From JALYZC01 sp963725645 (lineage in GTDB: Bacteria > Actinomycetota > Thermoleophilia > Solirubrobacterales > Solirubrobacteraceae): DNA of 64,000 bases. How positions within the stretch are numbered: position 1 is the first letter of the stretch; the number at the start of each line of letters is the position of its first letter. Below are positions 42,930-55,500 of this stretch, one piece after another. The position numbers and the translations under genes were made by a program. The notes beneath the pieces were generated by a model. The model worked only from the letters and a program-made list of their open reading frames with translations. It did no database searches and was not told the DNA's origin. The stretch covers positions 992,001 through 1,056,000 of the forward strand of contig CAVRZD010000002.1 in assembly GCA_963725645.1 (NCBI GenBank). Direction: 5' to 3'.

Positions 42930-44060
42930 ATGCCTGAGCTGGCGATGCCCCGCGGGCGGCACAAGGTCTTCCTGGGCATGGCGGTCGGGGTCGGCAAGAC
43001 AGTTCGCATGCTCCAGGAGGGCCACTCCGTGGCCGCCGAAGGCCAGGATGTCGCGATCGGCCTGCTGGAGACCCACGGGCGACCCGAGACGGCCGCTGTG
43101 GCCGAAGGGCTCGAGCTGATCCCGCGCCAGCGCGTCCCCTTGCGGGGCACGGTGATCGACGAGATGGACCTGCCGGCGATCATTCGCCGCTCGCCGCAGG
43201 TCTGCCTGATCGACGAGCTCGCCCACGCCAACGCCCCGGGGCTCGAGCACGGGCAGCGATACGAGGATGTCGACGACGTCCTCGCGCGCGGGATCACCGT
43301 CTTCTCCACCGTCAACGTGCAGCACCTGCGGAGCGTCAGCGAGCGGATCGCCGAGGAGACGGGCATCGTGATCCAGGAGACGATGCCGGATCGGGTAGTC
43401 GACGAGGCGGACGAGGTCGTGGTCGTCGACCTGACGCCGGAGGCCCTTCAGGCTCGCATCCTGGAGGGCAAGGTGTTCCCGGCCGGCAGCGTGCCCGTGG
43501 CCTTGAAGACGTTCTTCACCAAGGACAACCTCGACGTGCTGCGGGAGATGGCGCTGCTGCAGGTCGTCGAGGAGGTCGAGGCCCACCGGCTCACCGCGGA
43601 GATGCTCAACGACGAGGATCGCCTGATCAGCAACCTACCCCCGGAGCGCTCGCACAGGTTCCTCGGCCTCGTCAAGCCCGATCCGGGCGCCAACCGCATC
43701 GTCCGACACGCGTGGACGATCGCCGAGCGCCTGGGGGGAGAGCTGGATCTGCTGTGGGTGTCCGCTCGGCACGAAGCCGACGATCCCGAGAGCAACCGAC
43801 GCATGGACGAGCTGCGCCGCCTGGCCGCGGTCTTCGGCGCCCACCTGATCGTCGAGACCGACCGCAGCATTGCGGGCGCGGTAGCCCGCGTAGCCGCTCG
43901 CCGTGGATCGACGTACATCGTCATGGGCACGCCGCACCTTCACCGGGGAATCGGTCGCTCGGGGAGGTCGCTGGTCGACCAGATCGTCGCCGGCACCCCG
44001 AGCCTCGACGTCGTGCTGGTGGGAGACCCGCAACCCAGTCCGGTGGCCGCGCGACCGTGA
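42930..44060 (+). CDS. second stand-alone KdpD N-terminal sensor domain
   Basis: 376 residues, paralogue of the 40758-41954 protein: HKVFLGMAVGVGKTVRMLQEGHSVA (Walker A), GLLETHGRPET, VCLIDELAHANAPGLEHGQRYEDVDDVLARGITVFSTVNVQHLRSVSERIA, VVDLTPEALQARILEGKVFPA, then a Usp domain (ANRIVRHAWTIAERLGGELDLLWVSARHE ... GSTYIVMGTPHLHRG). It too lacks the transmembrane and kinase parts. Divergence from the first copy suggests different inputs to one kinase or independent regulators. Confidence 0.88.
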   Translation: MPELAMPRGRHKVFLGMAVGVGKTVRMLQEGHSVAAEGQDVAIGLLETHGRPETAAVAEGLELIPRQRVPLRGTVIDEMDLPAIIRRSPQVCLIDELAHANAPGLEHGQRYEDVDDVLARGITVFSTVNVQHLRSVSERIAEETGIVIQETMPDRVVDEADEVVVVDLTPEALQARILEGKVFPAGSVPVALKTFFTKDNLDVLREMALLQVVEEVEAHRLTAEMLNDEDRLISNLPPERSHRFLGLVKPDPGANRIVRHAWTIAERLGGELDLLWVSARHEADDPESNRRMDELRRLAAVFGAHLIVETDRSIAGAVARVAARRGSTYIVMGTPHLHRGIGRSGRSLVDQIVAGTPSLDVVLVGDPQPSPVAARP

Positions 44061-44124
44061 CCACGACCGAGCGGGGGGCGGTTCCGGGAGCCCGAGGCGC
44101 GGTGGAGCGACCGGACTCCGCCGC

Positions 44125-45558
44125 CTAACCCGCGCCGGCCGACTGCATCCGCTCGGCGTCGAGGACGGCGTCGTAGCGGCGGCGGATGTCGTCGCGATCC
44201 GACGGCTCGGGGACGCTCTCGTCGCTGGAGCTCTGGATCATCGCCGCCTGCTCGAGCAGCACCTCCCGCTGCTCGGCCGTCTGCGTGTGGGCCATGATCT
44301 TGGCCAGCGAATCGAGCTGGCGGATCATCACCGCCGGCATCCCCCGACCGGCCTGGCGGATCTTCTCGAAGGCGCGCTCGACCAGGCGGCGGTAGCTGAC
44401 CGGCGCGGTGATCACGCGGACGTAGCCGTGGTGGTCGCGGTGGACGTGGGCCGGGCGCCAGCGAGCCGCCACCTGGCAGAGACTGTCGCCGAGCCAGTCG
44501 ATGCAGGTCAGTGGCCGTGAAGGTGTCGTTGACGGCCGGCGACAGCGCGCGGATCGCGATCTCGACGAGCTGGTCGACGGCGAACGCGACGTCCTGGGTG
44601 AGCGTGCGTGACGGGCCGGTGAGGTGTGCCCGGTGCGAGATCGCGCGCCACCGACGCGGCCGCCTCGGGCGGCCAGACGGTCGCAAGGGGGTGGCCGTTG
44701 ACGAGGAAATGGCCCGGACGCGCCTGCAGGCGGATCACGGAGCCGGTGAGCGTGGCGATCCGGACGAGCGTGTCGTGGTGGACGAACTGGAGGTAGCCAG
44801 GCGCGGGCAGTCGGGACGATCCCCGGCGACTCCTTCATCCGTTGCAGGAGCTCGGCCACCGACGGACCGGCTTCGAGCTGGGGCCGTCGGCGGGCGTCAC
44901 GGCCGGTGCCGGCGTCGATCGCGGACGACAGGTCGCGGGCGATGCTCGCGATGACCTGCGGGAGCTGGATCGAGGTCGCGATGTGGTGGATGAAGTAGAT
45001 GAGGACCGCCAGGTCGACGACGAGCAACGCGAGCGACACGGTGATCGACAGGTGCGGCACGAAGTCGCCGTGGGCACCTGGACTGATCGAGACGAGCGCG
45101 AGGATCGCGTAGACGAACGTCGCGACGAACGTCCCGAGCGTGAACTGCGTCGCCCGGTCGCGGATGAAGTTGCGGAGCATGCGCGGCCCGAACTGCGTCG
45201 AGGCGAGCGTCAGCGTGACGATCATGATCGAGAAGACGACGCCGACGACCGTGATCACGGCCGCTGCGAGGGTGGTCAGGATCTGCCGCGCGGCGTCGGC
45301 GGTGCCGCTGATCACCCACGCCGGTAGTGTGAGGTCGCCGTTGTACGCCGCCCGGTCGATCGCGTCGGTGCCCGCGAACAGGGCGATGGCGGCGACCACC
45401 TCGATCGTCGGCACGAGCCACAGGTTCGTTCGGAGTGCTTCGCGGCGCCAGTCCGACCCGAGCCCGATCAGGCGCACGCGGGTGAACCTGTTCGGGCGTG
45501 CGATGGCGGGGAACCTGGGCATCGGCGGCTGTTGTGCCGACCAGTCTTCCCGGCTCAC
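44125..45558 (-). CDS. DUF2254 membrane protein (three frameshifts)
   Basis: About 476 residues after correction. Four N-terminal membrane helices (LWLVPTIEVVAAIALFAG ... ILTTLAAAVITVVGVVFSIMIVTLTLASTQFGPRMLRNFIRD ... FVATFVYAILALVSI ... LSITVSLALLVVDLAVLIYFIHHIATSIQ) are the DUF2254 pattern. The C-terminal half needs shifts near 44810, 44642 and 44514, after which YLQFVHHDTLVRIA, GHFLVNGHPLATVWP and NDTFTALTCIDWLGDSL (the conserved ND.fTA..CiD.L block) join smoothly. Function unknown. GTG start. Confidence 0.8.
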   Translation of the reverse strand: MSREDWSAQQPPMPRFPAIARPNRFTRVRLIGLGSDWRREALRTNLWLVPTIEVVAAIALFAGTDAIDRAAYNGDLTLPAWVISGTADAARQILTTLAAAVITVVGVVFSIMIVTLTLASTQFGPRMLRNFIRDRATQFTLGTFVATFVYAILALVSISPGAHGDFVPHLSITVSLALLVVDLAVLIYFIHHIATSIQLPQVIASIARDLSSAIDAGTGRDARRRPQLEAGPSVAELLQRMKESPGIVPTARAWLPPVRPPRHARPDRHAHRLRDPPAGASGPFPRQRPPPCDRLAARGGRVGGARSRTGHTSPARHARSPRTSRSPSTSSSRSRSARCRRPSTTPSRPLTCIDWLGDSLCQVAARWRPAHVHRDHHGYVRVITAPVSYRRLVERAFEKIRQAGRGMPAVMIRQLDSLAKIMAHTQTAEQREVLLEQAAMIQSSSDESVPEPSDRDDIRRRYDAVLDAERMQSAGAG

Positions 45559-45615
45559 CTTGCCGGAGCGTACCGGTTCATCCCGGAACGGACGGCGAGC
45601 GGGATTCGGCGCGCG

Positions 45616-45708
45616 TCAGCGACCGCGGCCGCTGATGAGCGCTTCGACGCCGATCAGCCCACCGGCCACGATCCCGACGCCAAGCAAGGCTGCGAGTGCG
45701 GTTCCCAT
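45616..45708 (-). CDS. possible 30-aa membrane peptide
   Basis: A short frame with one hydrophobic helix (TALAALLGVGIVAGGLIGVEALI) ending SGRGR. The only candidate in the 188-bp gap between the DUF2254 gene and the next minus-strand gene. No clear ribosome site; may be chance. Confidence 0.25.
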   Translation of the reverse strand: MGTALAALLGVGIVAGGLIGVEALISGRGR

Positions 45709-45746
45709 GTCCTCGGTTCCGGCTGTCCCGCGCCCGGGAACGGCCT

Positions 45747-46226
45747 CTAGTTCCACCTCGGGTCACCGGCCGCGAGCGCCCGGTGCGCCTCAGTGGCTGC
45801 CCACACGAGTTGGTTCGGCGCCGTTGGCATGTAGAGCGGGCCGACGCCATCGGTCAACAGACGCTGGACGAGCGCCACGCCGCGGGCCTCCACGGGGACC
45901 GGGGCCCGTAGCGCGGCGACGAGGTCCTCCAGCACCGGCCGGGCGGCGCGCAGCGCTTGGGCGTCCATGGGGATCGCCGCCGTTAGCCCGCGGCGCCCGT
46001 CGTCGGCCAGCGCGCGCTCCAGGGCGGCGGCCACGTACTCACGCGTGCGCGGTGAGCGCAGCTGCGCCGCCCGGACGGCGAGCGCCGGGTCGCCGTCGAC
46101 GGGCTCGCCCGCTGCGAGGCGCTGGTCGAGCCGCGGGCGAGCCAGCAGCACCCGGAGCCGCAGCAGCCGGCCGGCAGAGCGCGTCGGAGCGCCGAGCAAA
46201 GTCTCTTCGGGCGCGTGGAACAGCAC
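45747..46226 (-). CDS. uncharacterised kdp-linked protein (paralogue of 40241-40774)
   Basis: 159 residues, GTG start. Core LRLRVLLARPRLDQRLAAGEPVDGDPALAVRAAQL ... EARGVALVQRLLTDGVGPLYMPTAPNQLVWAATEAHRAL matches the plus-strand gene after kdpCB over its length. Helical, soluble, no known domain. Two copies inside one kdp region suggest a link to Kdp function or control. Confidence 0.65.
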   Translation of the reverse strand: MLFHAPEETLLGAPTRSAGRLLRLRVLLARPRLDQRLAAGEPVDGDPALAVRAAQLRSPRTREYVAAALERALADDGRRGLTAAIPMDAQALRAARPVLEDLVAALRAPVPVEARGVALVQRLLTDGVGPLYMPTAPNQLVWAATEAHRALAAGDPRWN

Positions 46227-46320
46227 GGCTCCATGGTCGGCGCTCGATCGTCAAGGCCCCGTGAACATGGGTAGCTTGCGGATACAGATTCTGTGAAGAC
46301 CGGGGCCGCGGGCCGCCCGA

Positions 46321-47001
46321 TCAGGCGGCGAAGCGATACCCGACGCCGGGGTCGGTCTTGATGTAGCGCGGGCCCTCGGCCGGCTCGATCTTGCGCCGCA
46401 GATTGGCGACGTGGGCGCGCAATACCTGCGTGTCCTCGCCGTACTGCGGTCCCCAGACCTCGGTCAGCAGGGCCCGGTGGGTCAGAAGCCGCCCGCGGTT
46501 TCGGGCAAGGTGGCGGAGCAGGTCGAACTCGGTCGGCGTGAGGTGCACCTCCTCGCCCTCGCGACGCACGGTGCGCGCCGCCAGGTCGATCTCGAGCCCG
46601 TCGGCCGTGATCTGAGCATCGCCCGGGTCCTCGCGCACACGGCGCAGCGCAGCCTCCAGCCGGGCCACCAGCTCGCGCGGGCCGAACGGCTTGGTGACGT
46701 AGTCGTCGGCGCCCGCGGCGAGTGCGCGGACCTTGGCATCCTCCTCGCCGATCGCCGAGAGCACGATGATCGGCATCTGGCTCCACTCGCGCAGGCGCCG
46801 CGTCACCTCGACCCCGTCGATGTCGGGCAGCACGAGGTCGACTATCGCTGCCTGCGGCGCCTCGACGGCTGCCAGGTCGAGCGCCTCCTCGCCCGAGTCG
46901 GCCGGTACCGACTGGAAGCCGGCGTCGCGCAGGATGACCCGCAGCGCCCGCAGGATCTGCGCCTCGTCGTCGCACACCAGCACCTTGGGGGCAGTGCTCA
47001 C
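46321..47001 (-). CDS. kdpE: KdpE-like OmpR-family response regulator
   Basis: 226 residues. Receiver domain: VLVCDDEAQILRALRVIL (acidic pair), IVDLVLPDIDGVEV (phospho-acceptor Asp), IIVLSAIGEEDAKVRALAAGADDYVTKPFGPRELVARLEA (Ser/Thr and Lys). OmpR-type winged helix: VHLTPTEFDLLRHLARNRGRLLTHRALLTEVWGPQYGEDTQVLRAHVANLRRKIEP, very close to KdpE. Its ATG overlaps the stop of the kinase gene. Expected to activate kdp genes under K+ limitation. Confidence 0.92.
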   Translation of the reverse strand: MSTAPKVLVCDDEAQILRALRVILRDAGFQSVPADSGEEALDLAAVEAPQAAIVDLVLPDIDGVEVTRRLREWSQMPIIVLSAIGEEDAKVRALAAGADDYVTKPFGPRELVARLEAALRRVREDPGDAQITADGLEIDLAARTVRREGEEVHLTPTEFDLLRHLARNRGRLLTHRALLTEVWGPQYGEDTQVLRAHVANLRRKIEPAEGPRYIKTDPGVGYRFAA

Positions 47002-48413
47002 GCCGGCTCCGCGGCGCCCGGCGTCGGGAACGCCACGACGAAGCTCGTGCCCTGCCCGGGCAGCGATTCCACCGCGATCGAGCCGTCGTTGGCCTCGATG
47101 AAGCCCTTCGCGATGGCCAGGCCCAGGCCCGATCCGGTCCAGTGCCGCCGGCCGTTGCCCCGGCCGCGGTAGAACGGCTCGAACACGCGCGCCTGCTCGG
47201 CCGCCGGAATCCCCGGGCCGCGGTCGGCGACGCGCACGACGACGCGCGATCCCAGCGTCCGGGCGTGCACCGACACAGGGAGGTCGCCGGAGTACCGGCG
47301 CGCGTTCTCGAGGAGGTTGGCGAAGGCGCGCTCGAGCTGGGCGGCGTCCGCGTGCACCGCCGGCAGGTCCGGCTCCACGGCCAGCTCGATGCGCCCCGAA
47401 CCCGAGGGGAGGTCCTCACGGGCCGCCAGGAGGACGTCCTCCAGGGAGGTCCATACCCGGCGCGGCTCCGCGCGGCCCGCCTGGAGCCGCGACAGGTCTA
47501 GCAGCTTGTCGACCAGCGACGAGAGCCGCTCGCCCTCGCTGACCACCGTCGCGCTGAGCTCGCCTCGCTCCTCGTCGGTGACCGACCGCCCTCCGAGTGC
47601 GTGACCGGCGGCCACGATTCCCGTCAGGGGCGTCCGCAGGTCGTGCGAGACGGCTCGCAGGAGCGCGGTCTTGACGTCGTCGCTGCGCCGCAGCGCCTCG
47701 GTCTCCACCGCGTCCTCCTGCATCCGGTCTCGCTGAAGGGCGATCGCGATCAGCGCCTCGAGCGACGGGACGATCTGGGTGCGCAGCCGCTGGCCGGCCT
47801 CGTCATCGATGTCCGCGGGCACCAGCAGCGTGGCGATCTGCCGCCGCTGCCCGTCGCGGAGGGCGAACGCGAGGCGCCGCGGATCGGCCTCGACGGCGCC
47901 GAGCTCGATCGCCGCCGAGGGAAGGTCCAGCACCTCGGCGACGCGCCGCGCGGTGGTCGCCAGCGCCTCGTCGGTGGACGTGCCGCCCAGCAGCTCGCGG
48001 GCCAGGTTGGCCGCCAGTTCGGCCTCGCGCCGGCGGCTCTCGGCCTCCAGCGCCCGCGCCCGCGCCAGTTCGGCCACCGTGCTCGTCACCGCCGCAACGA
48101 TGAAGAACGCGCCGAGGGCAACCCAGTTGCGCCCGTCGGCGATCGTGAATTGCGCCACCGGCGGGATGTGGAAGAAGTTGAACGCCGCGGCGCTCAGGAG
48201 CGACGTCAGCAGCCCGAGGCGCAGGCCCCAGTAGGCCGACACGAGGAGCACCGCCGGCAGGTACACCACGCCCAACGACACGGCCGGCGCGATCACCTTG
48301 AGCGGATACACGAGCGCGGTCGCCACCGCGACGGCCGCGAACGCCACCGCCACCCCGGCGGCCGTCGAGGGCCGCTGGGTCCGGAGCAGGAACGGGCGAG
48401 CGCGATCCGCCAT
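46998..48413 (-). CDS. KdpD-type sensor histidine kinase lacking the N-terminal sensor half
   Basis: 471 residues equal to the C-terminal half of KdpD. Four helices of the DUF4118 type (AAGVAVAFAAVAVATALVYPL ... LGVVYLPAVLLVSAYWGLRLGLLTSLLSAAAFNFFHIPP ... WVALGAFFIVAAVTSTVAELA), then a GAF-like domain, HisKA with LLRAVSHDLRTPLTGIVAAGHAL (phospho-His) and HATPase boxes FANLLENARRYSG, VADRGPGIP, GSGLGLAIAKGFIEANDGSIAVES. ATG at 48413 is chosen because it starts the membrane domain; the frame stays open upstream but with low-complexity text. Two separate KdpD sensor halves lie nearby. Confidence 0.9.
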   Translation of the reverse strand: MADRARPFLLRTQRPSTAAGVAVAFAAVAVATALVYPLKVIAPAVSLGVVYLPAVLLVSAYWGLRLGLLTSLLSAAAFNFFHIPPVAQFTIADGRNWVALGAFFIVAAVTSTVAELARARALEAESRRREAELAANLARELLGGTSTDEALATTARRVAEVLDLPSAAIELGAVEADPRRLAFALRDGQRRQIATLLVPADIDDEAGQRLRTQIVPSLEALIAIALQRDRMQEDAVETEALRRSDDVKTALLRAVSHDLRTPLTGIVAAGHALGGRSVTDEERGELSATVVSEGERLSSLVDKLLDLSRLQAGRAEPRRVWTSLEDVLLAAREDLPSGSGRIELAVEPDLPAVHADAAQLERAFANLLENARRYSGDLPVSVHARTLGSRVVVRVADRGPGIPAAEQARVFEPFYRGRGNGRRHWTGSGLGLAIAKGFIEANDGSIAVESLPGQGTSFVVAFPTPGAAEPA

Positions 48414-48706
48414 GGCGTCAAGCGTACGTTGTTGACACGCCGCCGCTCGTGTTCCCGCAAGGTCCGGGGATCGACTCGGCAACCCGCGGAGGCGCCGCAC
48501 CCTGTTGGTAGACTGGCGTATGCTCGGCAGCCGACCCCGTTCGCTCATCCAACTGGCCGTTTCGGCCGAATATGGAGAGCAGGCGGGGCTGCTTGTGACC
48601 CCGCGAACCGCGGCCTTGACGGCTGCGGAACCCTGAAAGCTCGCGCCAACCGGCAACCAACCCTCGACAGCAGCTCTCCGACCCCGCTCACAAAGGAACG
48701 CAGGAC
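48414..48706. promoter_or_regulatory. clpC upstream region with a folded leader
   Basis: 293 bp between the kinase and clpC starts. TAGACT (48509-48514) and TATGCT (48519-48524) are possible -10 elements for clpC. The predicted leader folds: GGAGAGC (48574-48580) pairs with GCTCTCC (48673-48679) and encloses GCGGGG/CCCCGC (48583-48604) and CCGCGGCC/GGCTGCGG (48608-48628). AAAGGAACG precedes the ATG. The fold resembles a multibranch RNA element, but I cannot match it to a known riboswitch or to ClgR/HspR/CtsR boxes. Confidence 0.4.
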
Positions 48707-51444
<2,738 letters not shown>

Positions 51445-51448
<4 letters not shown>

Positions 51449-52408
51449 ACGGACGTGGAGCGGCCGCGGCCGCCTTGACTGCTGGTGCGCTAACGGCAAT
51501 CGGCGCGATGGCGCCCGGAGCGTCGTCGGCGCCGAGCGCCCGCGGCGCGGCCTGCGTGCCGGTCTCGAACATCGAGACCATCGTCGACGACTCGGGCTCG
51601 ATGGCCATCACGGACTCGCACAAGCTGCGCGTCCAGGGCGTCGACCTGCTGATCGACTCGCTGCCCAATGCGACGACGATGGGCGCGATCGAGTTCGGCG
51701 GCAGCTTCAGCACGAGCACCCCGGCCGCCGACACGCTGTTCCCGCCGCGAGCGGTGGGGCCCAACGCGGCCGCCGACAAGGCGGTGCTCAAGCAGAAGGT
51801 CAACGCCGACAACGGGACCACCGACTACAACGCGGCGTTCGCGCAGGCCCAGGCGGACAACCCGAGTGCCAAGGCGCGCATCTTCCTCACCGACGGCGGC
51901 CACGATGCCGGCGAGTACACGAACGGGCACCGCGGCGGGCCCCCGACCTACGTCGTCGGGTTCGGGTCGTCGGCGAGCGGCTCGAACGGGGCCGCCCGCC
52001 TCCAGCAGATCGCGAGCGAGACCGGCGGGCGCTACTTCCCGCAGACCGACGCGAGCAAGCTGCAGTCGGTCTTCGACACGATCGCGGCGATCCTGACGTG
52101 CCACTCGCCCGCCCGCGCAGTACTCCGACCAGTTCAGCCGCGCGGGACAGGCTCGCACGCACAGCTACACCGTGCCGAAGGGCTTCAAGCGCCTGAACTT
52201 CGCGCTGTCCTGGTCGGACCAGTCCAGTCGGTTCACCCTGGCGATCGTCGGCAGCGGCTACCGCGCGGGCGCGGCGCGCCTGCACGTCACGCGTCGCTCC
52301 GGGAGCACGTACCTGCTCGTGACGGTCACCGGCGTCTCGAAGGGGCGACTGAAGTTCAACGTCCGGGCGCAGCGCCTCGGCAGCCGCCGCGGGCGCGCAG
52401 GAGGGTGA
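51445..52408 (+). CDS. secreted von Willebrand A-domain protein (one frameshift)
   Basis: About 320 residues. Signal peptide (MNGRGAAAAALTAGALTAIGAMAPGASSA). Residues about 40-210 are a vWA domain with a MIDAS: ETIVDDSGSM (DxSxS), NGTTDYNAAF (Thr ligand) and IFLTDGGHDAG (Asp ligand). After a shift near 52119 the C-terminal 100 residues (QYSDQFSRAGQARTHSYTVPKGFKRLNFALSWSDQSSRFTLAIVG) form a beta-rich domain. Likely binds proteins or metal outside the cell. First gene after clpC and 106 bp before the metalloprotease. Confidence 0.75.
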
Positions 52409-52479
52409 TCACCCAGGTCACGCGCTCCCGGCGCTGAGCGGCGCGGGCCTCCGGGCCCGATGCCCTGAATTGGAAAAGA

Positions 52480-52496
52480 TCAGGGTTCAACCCTGA
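52480..52496 (+). promoter_or_regulatory. inverted repeat before the metalloprotease-radical SAM operon
   Basis: TCAGGGT-TCA-ACCCTGA, perfect 7-bp arms, 18 bp before the ATG at 52515. A further half-site CCCTGA lies at 52463-52468, so the same arm could also form a hairpin with it. It may be an operator or a transcript hairpin; there is no T-run, so it is not a terminator. Confidence 0.45.
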
Positions 52497-52514
52497 GGCA
52501 AGCCGTGTCCCGCA

Positions 52515-55500
52515 ATGGGACGATCGGCCCTCATGCAAGGAGCCAGACGGACCTGGATTCGCGTGGTGGCAGGGGTGCTGGCGCTGGGCGCGCTCTGGAT
52601 CGTTGCGCCCGCGGCGCAGGGCGCGGAGCCGTTGCGGGGGCAGTGGCACCTGGATGAGGCCAGCGGGCCTTTCGCCGACAGCTCGGGGAACGGCCTGAAC
52701 GCGACACGGGTAGGGACGCCCGATTCGGTGCCCGACGGAAAGTTCGGGGCGGGGGTGCGTCTGACCGCCAAGGCGCAGACGATCGATGCCGGCAACCAAT
52801 CGTTGCTCCAGCCGCCGACGGTGACGTTGATGGCGTGGGTGCGGTCGAGTTCGGTGCCGTTGCACGTGCAGACGATCGCCGCCCAGGGTGCGGCGGGGAG
52901 TTGCTCGCATGCGTCGTATGCGCTCTATACGGGCGGAAGCGCGGACGTCGTCAGGTGTGCGCTTCTACATCGTCAACGGCTCGGGCACGTTCGTCACGCC
53001 GCCTGCTGACAACTCGACGCTGTGGAATGGGCAGTGGCACATGGTGGCGGGCACCTATGACGGGTCGGCCGTGCGCCTTTACGTCGATGGTGTGGAGGTC
53101 GGCGAGACGCCGGGGTCGGGGTCGATCGGCTACGGGCTGGACGTGAGCAACGACTTCACGATCGGGAATTACGCGGACGCGACCACGTGCTCGGAGGCCA
53201 CACGGAGCTTCTCCGGCGACATCGACGAGACGCGCGTGTACGGTCGCGCGCTGAGCGCCGGCGAGATCGGGCAGCTGGCCGCGGCGACCGGCCCCAACCC
53301 GCCGGAGCTCCCGCCCGACGCGCCTCCGTCCTCTCCGCCCACCGGCACGCCACCGGAACCGCCGCCCGAGAACGTCGCCCTGCCGACGATCTCGCTGACC
53401 ACCGACCAGAGGACCATCGAGCTGCTCGGCCGGGTCTACCAGTGCAACCCGGGCACGTGGAGCAACCTGCCCGCGGGCTCGCAATTCACCTACCGGTGGG
53501 TCGCCATCGAAGGGGGGCGCGGCGTCCAGCTGGCCGGGCGGGGAGCATCGGGACAGTTCTTCCTGCCGTCCGCCAGCATCTACGGGTACCCGATCAGCTG
53601 CGAGGTGAGCGTCCAGAGCCCGAGCGGGCCGGTGACGGCGACGAGCAACTCCCAGGTGTTCAGCTCCGCTGGCGTCAACGTCCTGCCGCGCGCGTACGGG
53701 GACGTGCGCATCCGCGGAATCGACGTCTTCCAGGTCGTGCAGCCCAACGCCGGGGCCCGTCAGTTCAGCTGGCCCGACACCGGGCAGCCGTTCGGGGCCG
53801 ACATCTGCGGCGGAGGGACTCCGACCAACTGGCACAACGTGGGGGGTGCCTGCTTCCTCCAGGGTCGCTCCGCGCAGCAGGTCGGTTACGACGGCGTGAG
53901 CCCGCTCGACTCCGACAAGCCGACGACGGCGATCGTCTACGTCGCCAGGGACAACAACGGCTCCGGCGATCCCAACGTGCCCGTGAGCGTCGAATTGAGT
54001 GGAACGTTGGACGGTCACAGCCTCGGAGACCCTCTGGTCCTCTCGGCCACGCCCGTGCCGGCCTCCAACGGATGGTGGGTCACCCAGGGCGCCCGCGACA
54101 ACCCCAAGTCCGGCCTACAGTTCAAGCTGCCCTCCGCCTGGACCGCTCCCGGGAAGCTTCGGCTGACGGCGCGCGTGCGGTTCCCCAACAGCGACTTCGG
54201 CCCGAGTTTCGGCGCGCGGCAGTGCGACATTCCCTCGTCACCGCCGCCGGGCAGCGCGCCCTTTGGGCCGGGGGTGCCCAGCTGTGACGCCGACGACACG
54301 TTCAGCCTCGACTCGATCCCGTTCAAGCAGTTCACGGCACCGGTGTTCGCCGGCATCGAGCTGCGGCTGGCGTCGCTCGGGCCAGAAGCCGTTCACGCGC
54401 ACACCGAAGCAGGTCATGGACGCCGCCACGCGGCTCTACCCGGGCGGGGCGCGCATGACGATTCCGAACTCCTACCAGAGCGACATCGACATCGGCGATC
54501 TTGCGTCCGTCGACGTCGACCCCACCAACGGCTTCCAATGCCGCGGTACGGGCACGGGCGCGTTCCGGCGCGAAGCTTCTCCGGGCTCATGAACACGCGC
54601 AGCTGCCGCCAGCAGGCGCTCAAGCAGGTGATCCTCAACTGGATCACCGCCAACCCGGCGCGGCCCACACGCGGCCGCGGCTACGACGCGGTCATCGCCG
54701 TGTCGAACTACGTCGCCGATCCCTCGGATGCCTCGCTCAACATCATCGGCGGGCGGGAGCCCGGGTGGTTCGAGGGCACGTTCGCCGACGGCGTCACCGC
54801 GGCGTCCGCGTCGGCGTCCTGCTGCCACGTCGGCTTCGAGCTGGTCAACGACCACGTGTTCCCGATCCACGGTGCGGCGCACGAGCTCGGCCATTTCTTC
54901 ACCCTGCCCCATTCGCTTCCCAAGGGCACCTGCGGCAACAACGACGATCGCTCCGAGAGCTGGCCGCCGGACAACCGGGGCGACCTGCAGGGCATCCGGT
55001 TCGTGCGCCAAGAGCACCGGCATTCCTGCCGAACTGCTCGCGCCGGTCGATCCGGACATCGACGGTTCCCCTCGGGCCACGAGATCAACGACCTGATGTC
55101 CTACTGCTTCGACAGCAGCAACATCGACACGAGCTTCAGCAAGCCGGGGGGCGTCTGGCTCTCGGCGCGCAACTGGAACCGGGTCGCGGCGGTGATGGAC
55201 ACGTTCGCGAAGAACATCGCGGGCGTGCAGCAGAACGTGCTGCTCTCGCCCGGATCGCCTGCGCCCGTTCGACGTCGGCCGACTGCTCAGGCCGTTCAGG
55301 CTCGTCGGGCGGACCTCCGCCGGACTCGGCACTGCGCAGAGCGCCGCCACGAGCGGCCCCGGCTACGCGTTCGGACCGGTTGACGGCGACCACGCCCAGA
55401 TCGCGGGCGTCGTGAGCCCGGCCCCGGCCGGTGCGAACGGGCGCCCGGTCCGACCCGTCGTCTCACTACAGGCTGCGCTCGCTGGGCGCCGGGGGCCAGG

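Noticed and set aside
48574..48679. SAM-I, glycine or cobalamin riboswitch before clpC
   Set aside because: The conserved cores do not match, although the region folds; kept only as an unassigned structured leader.
52480..52496. GGTTCAACCC resembling a tRNA T-arm
   Set aside because: No acceptor, D or anticodon arms can be formed around it; the loop is too short.
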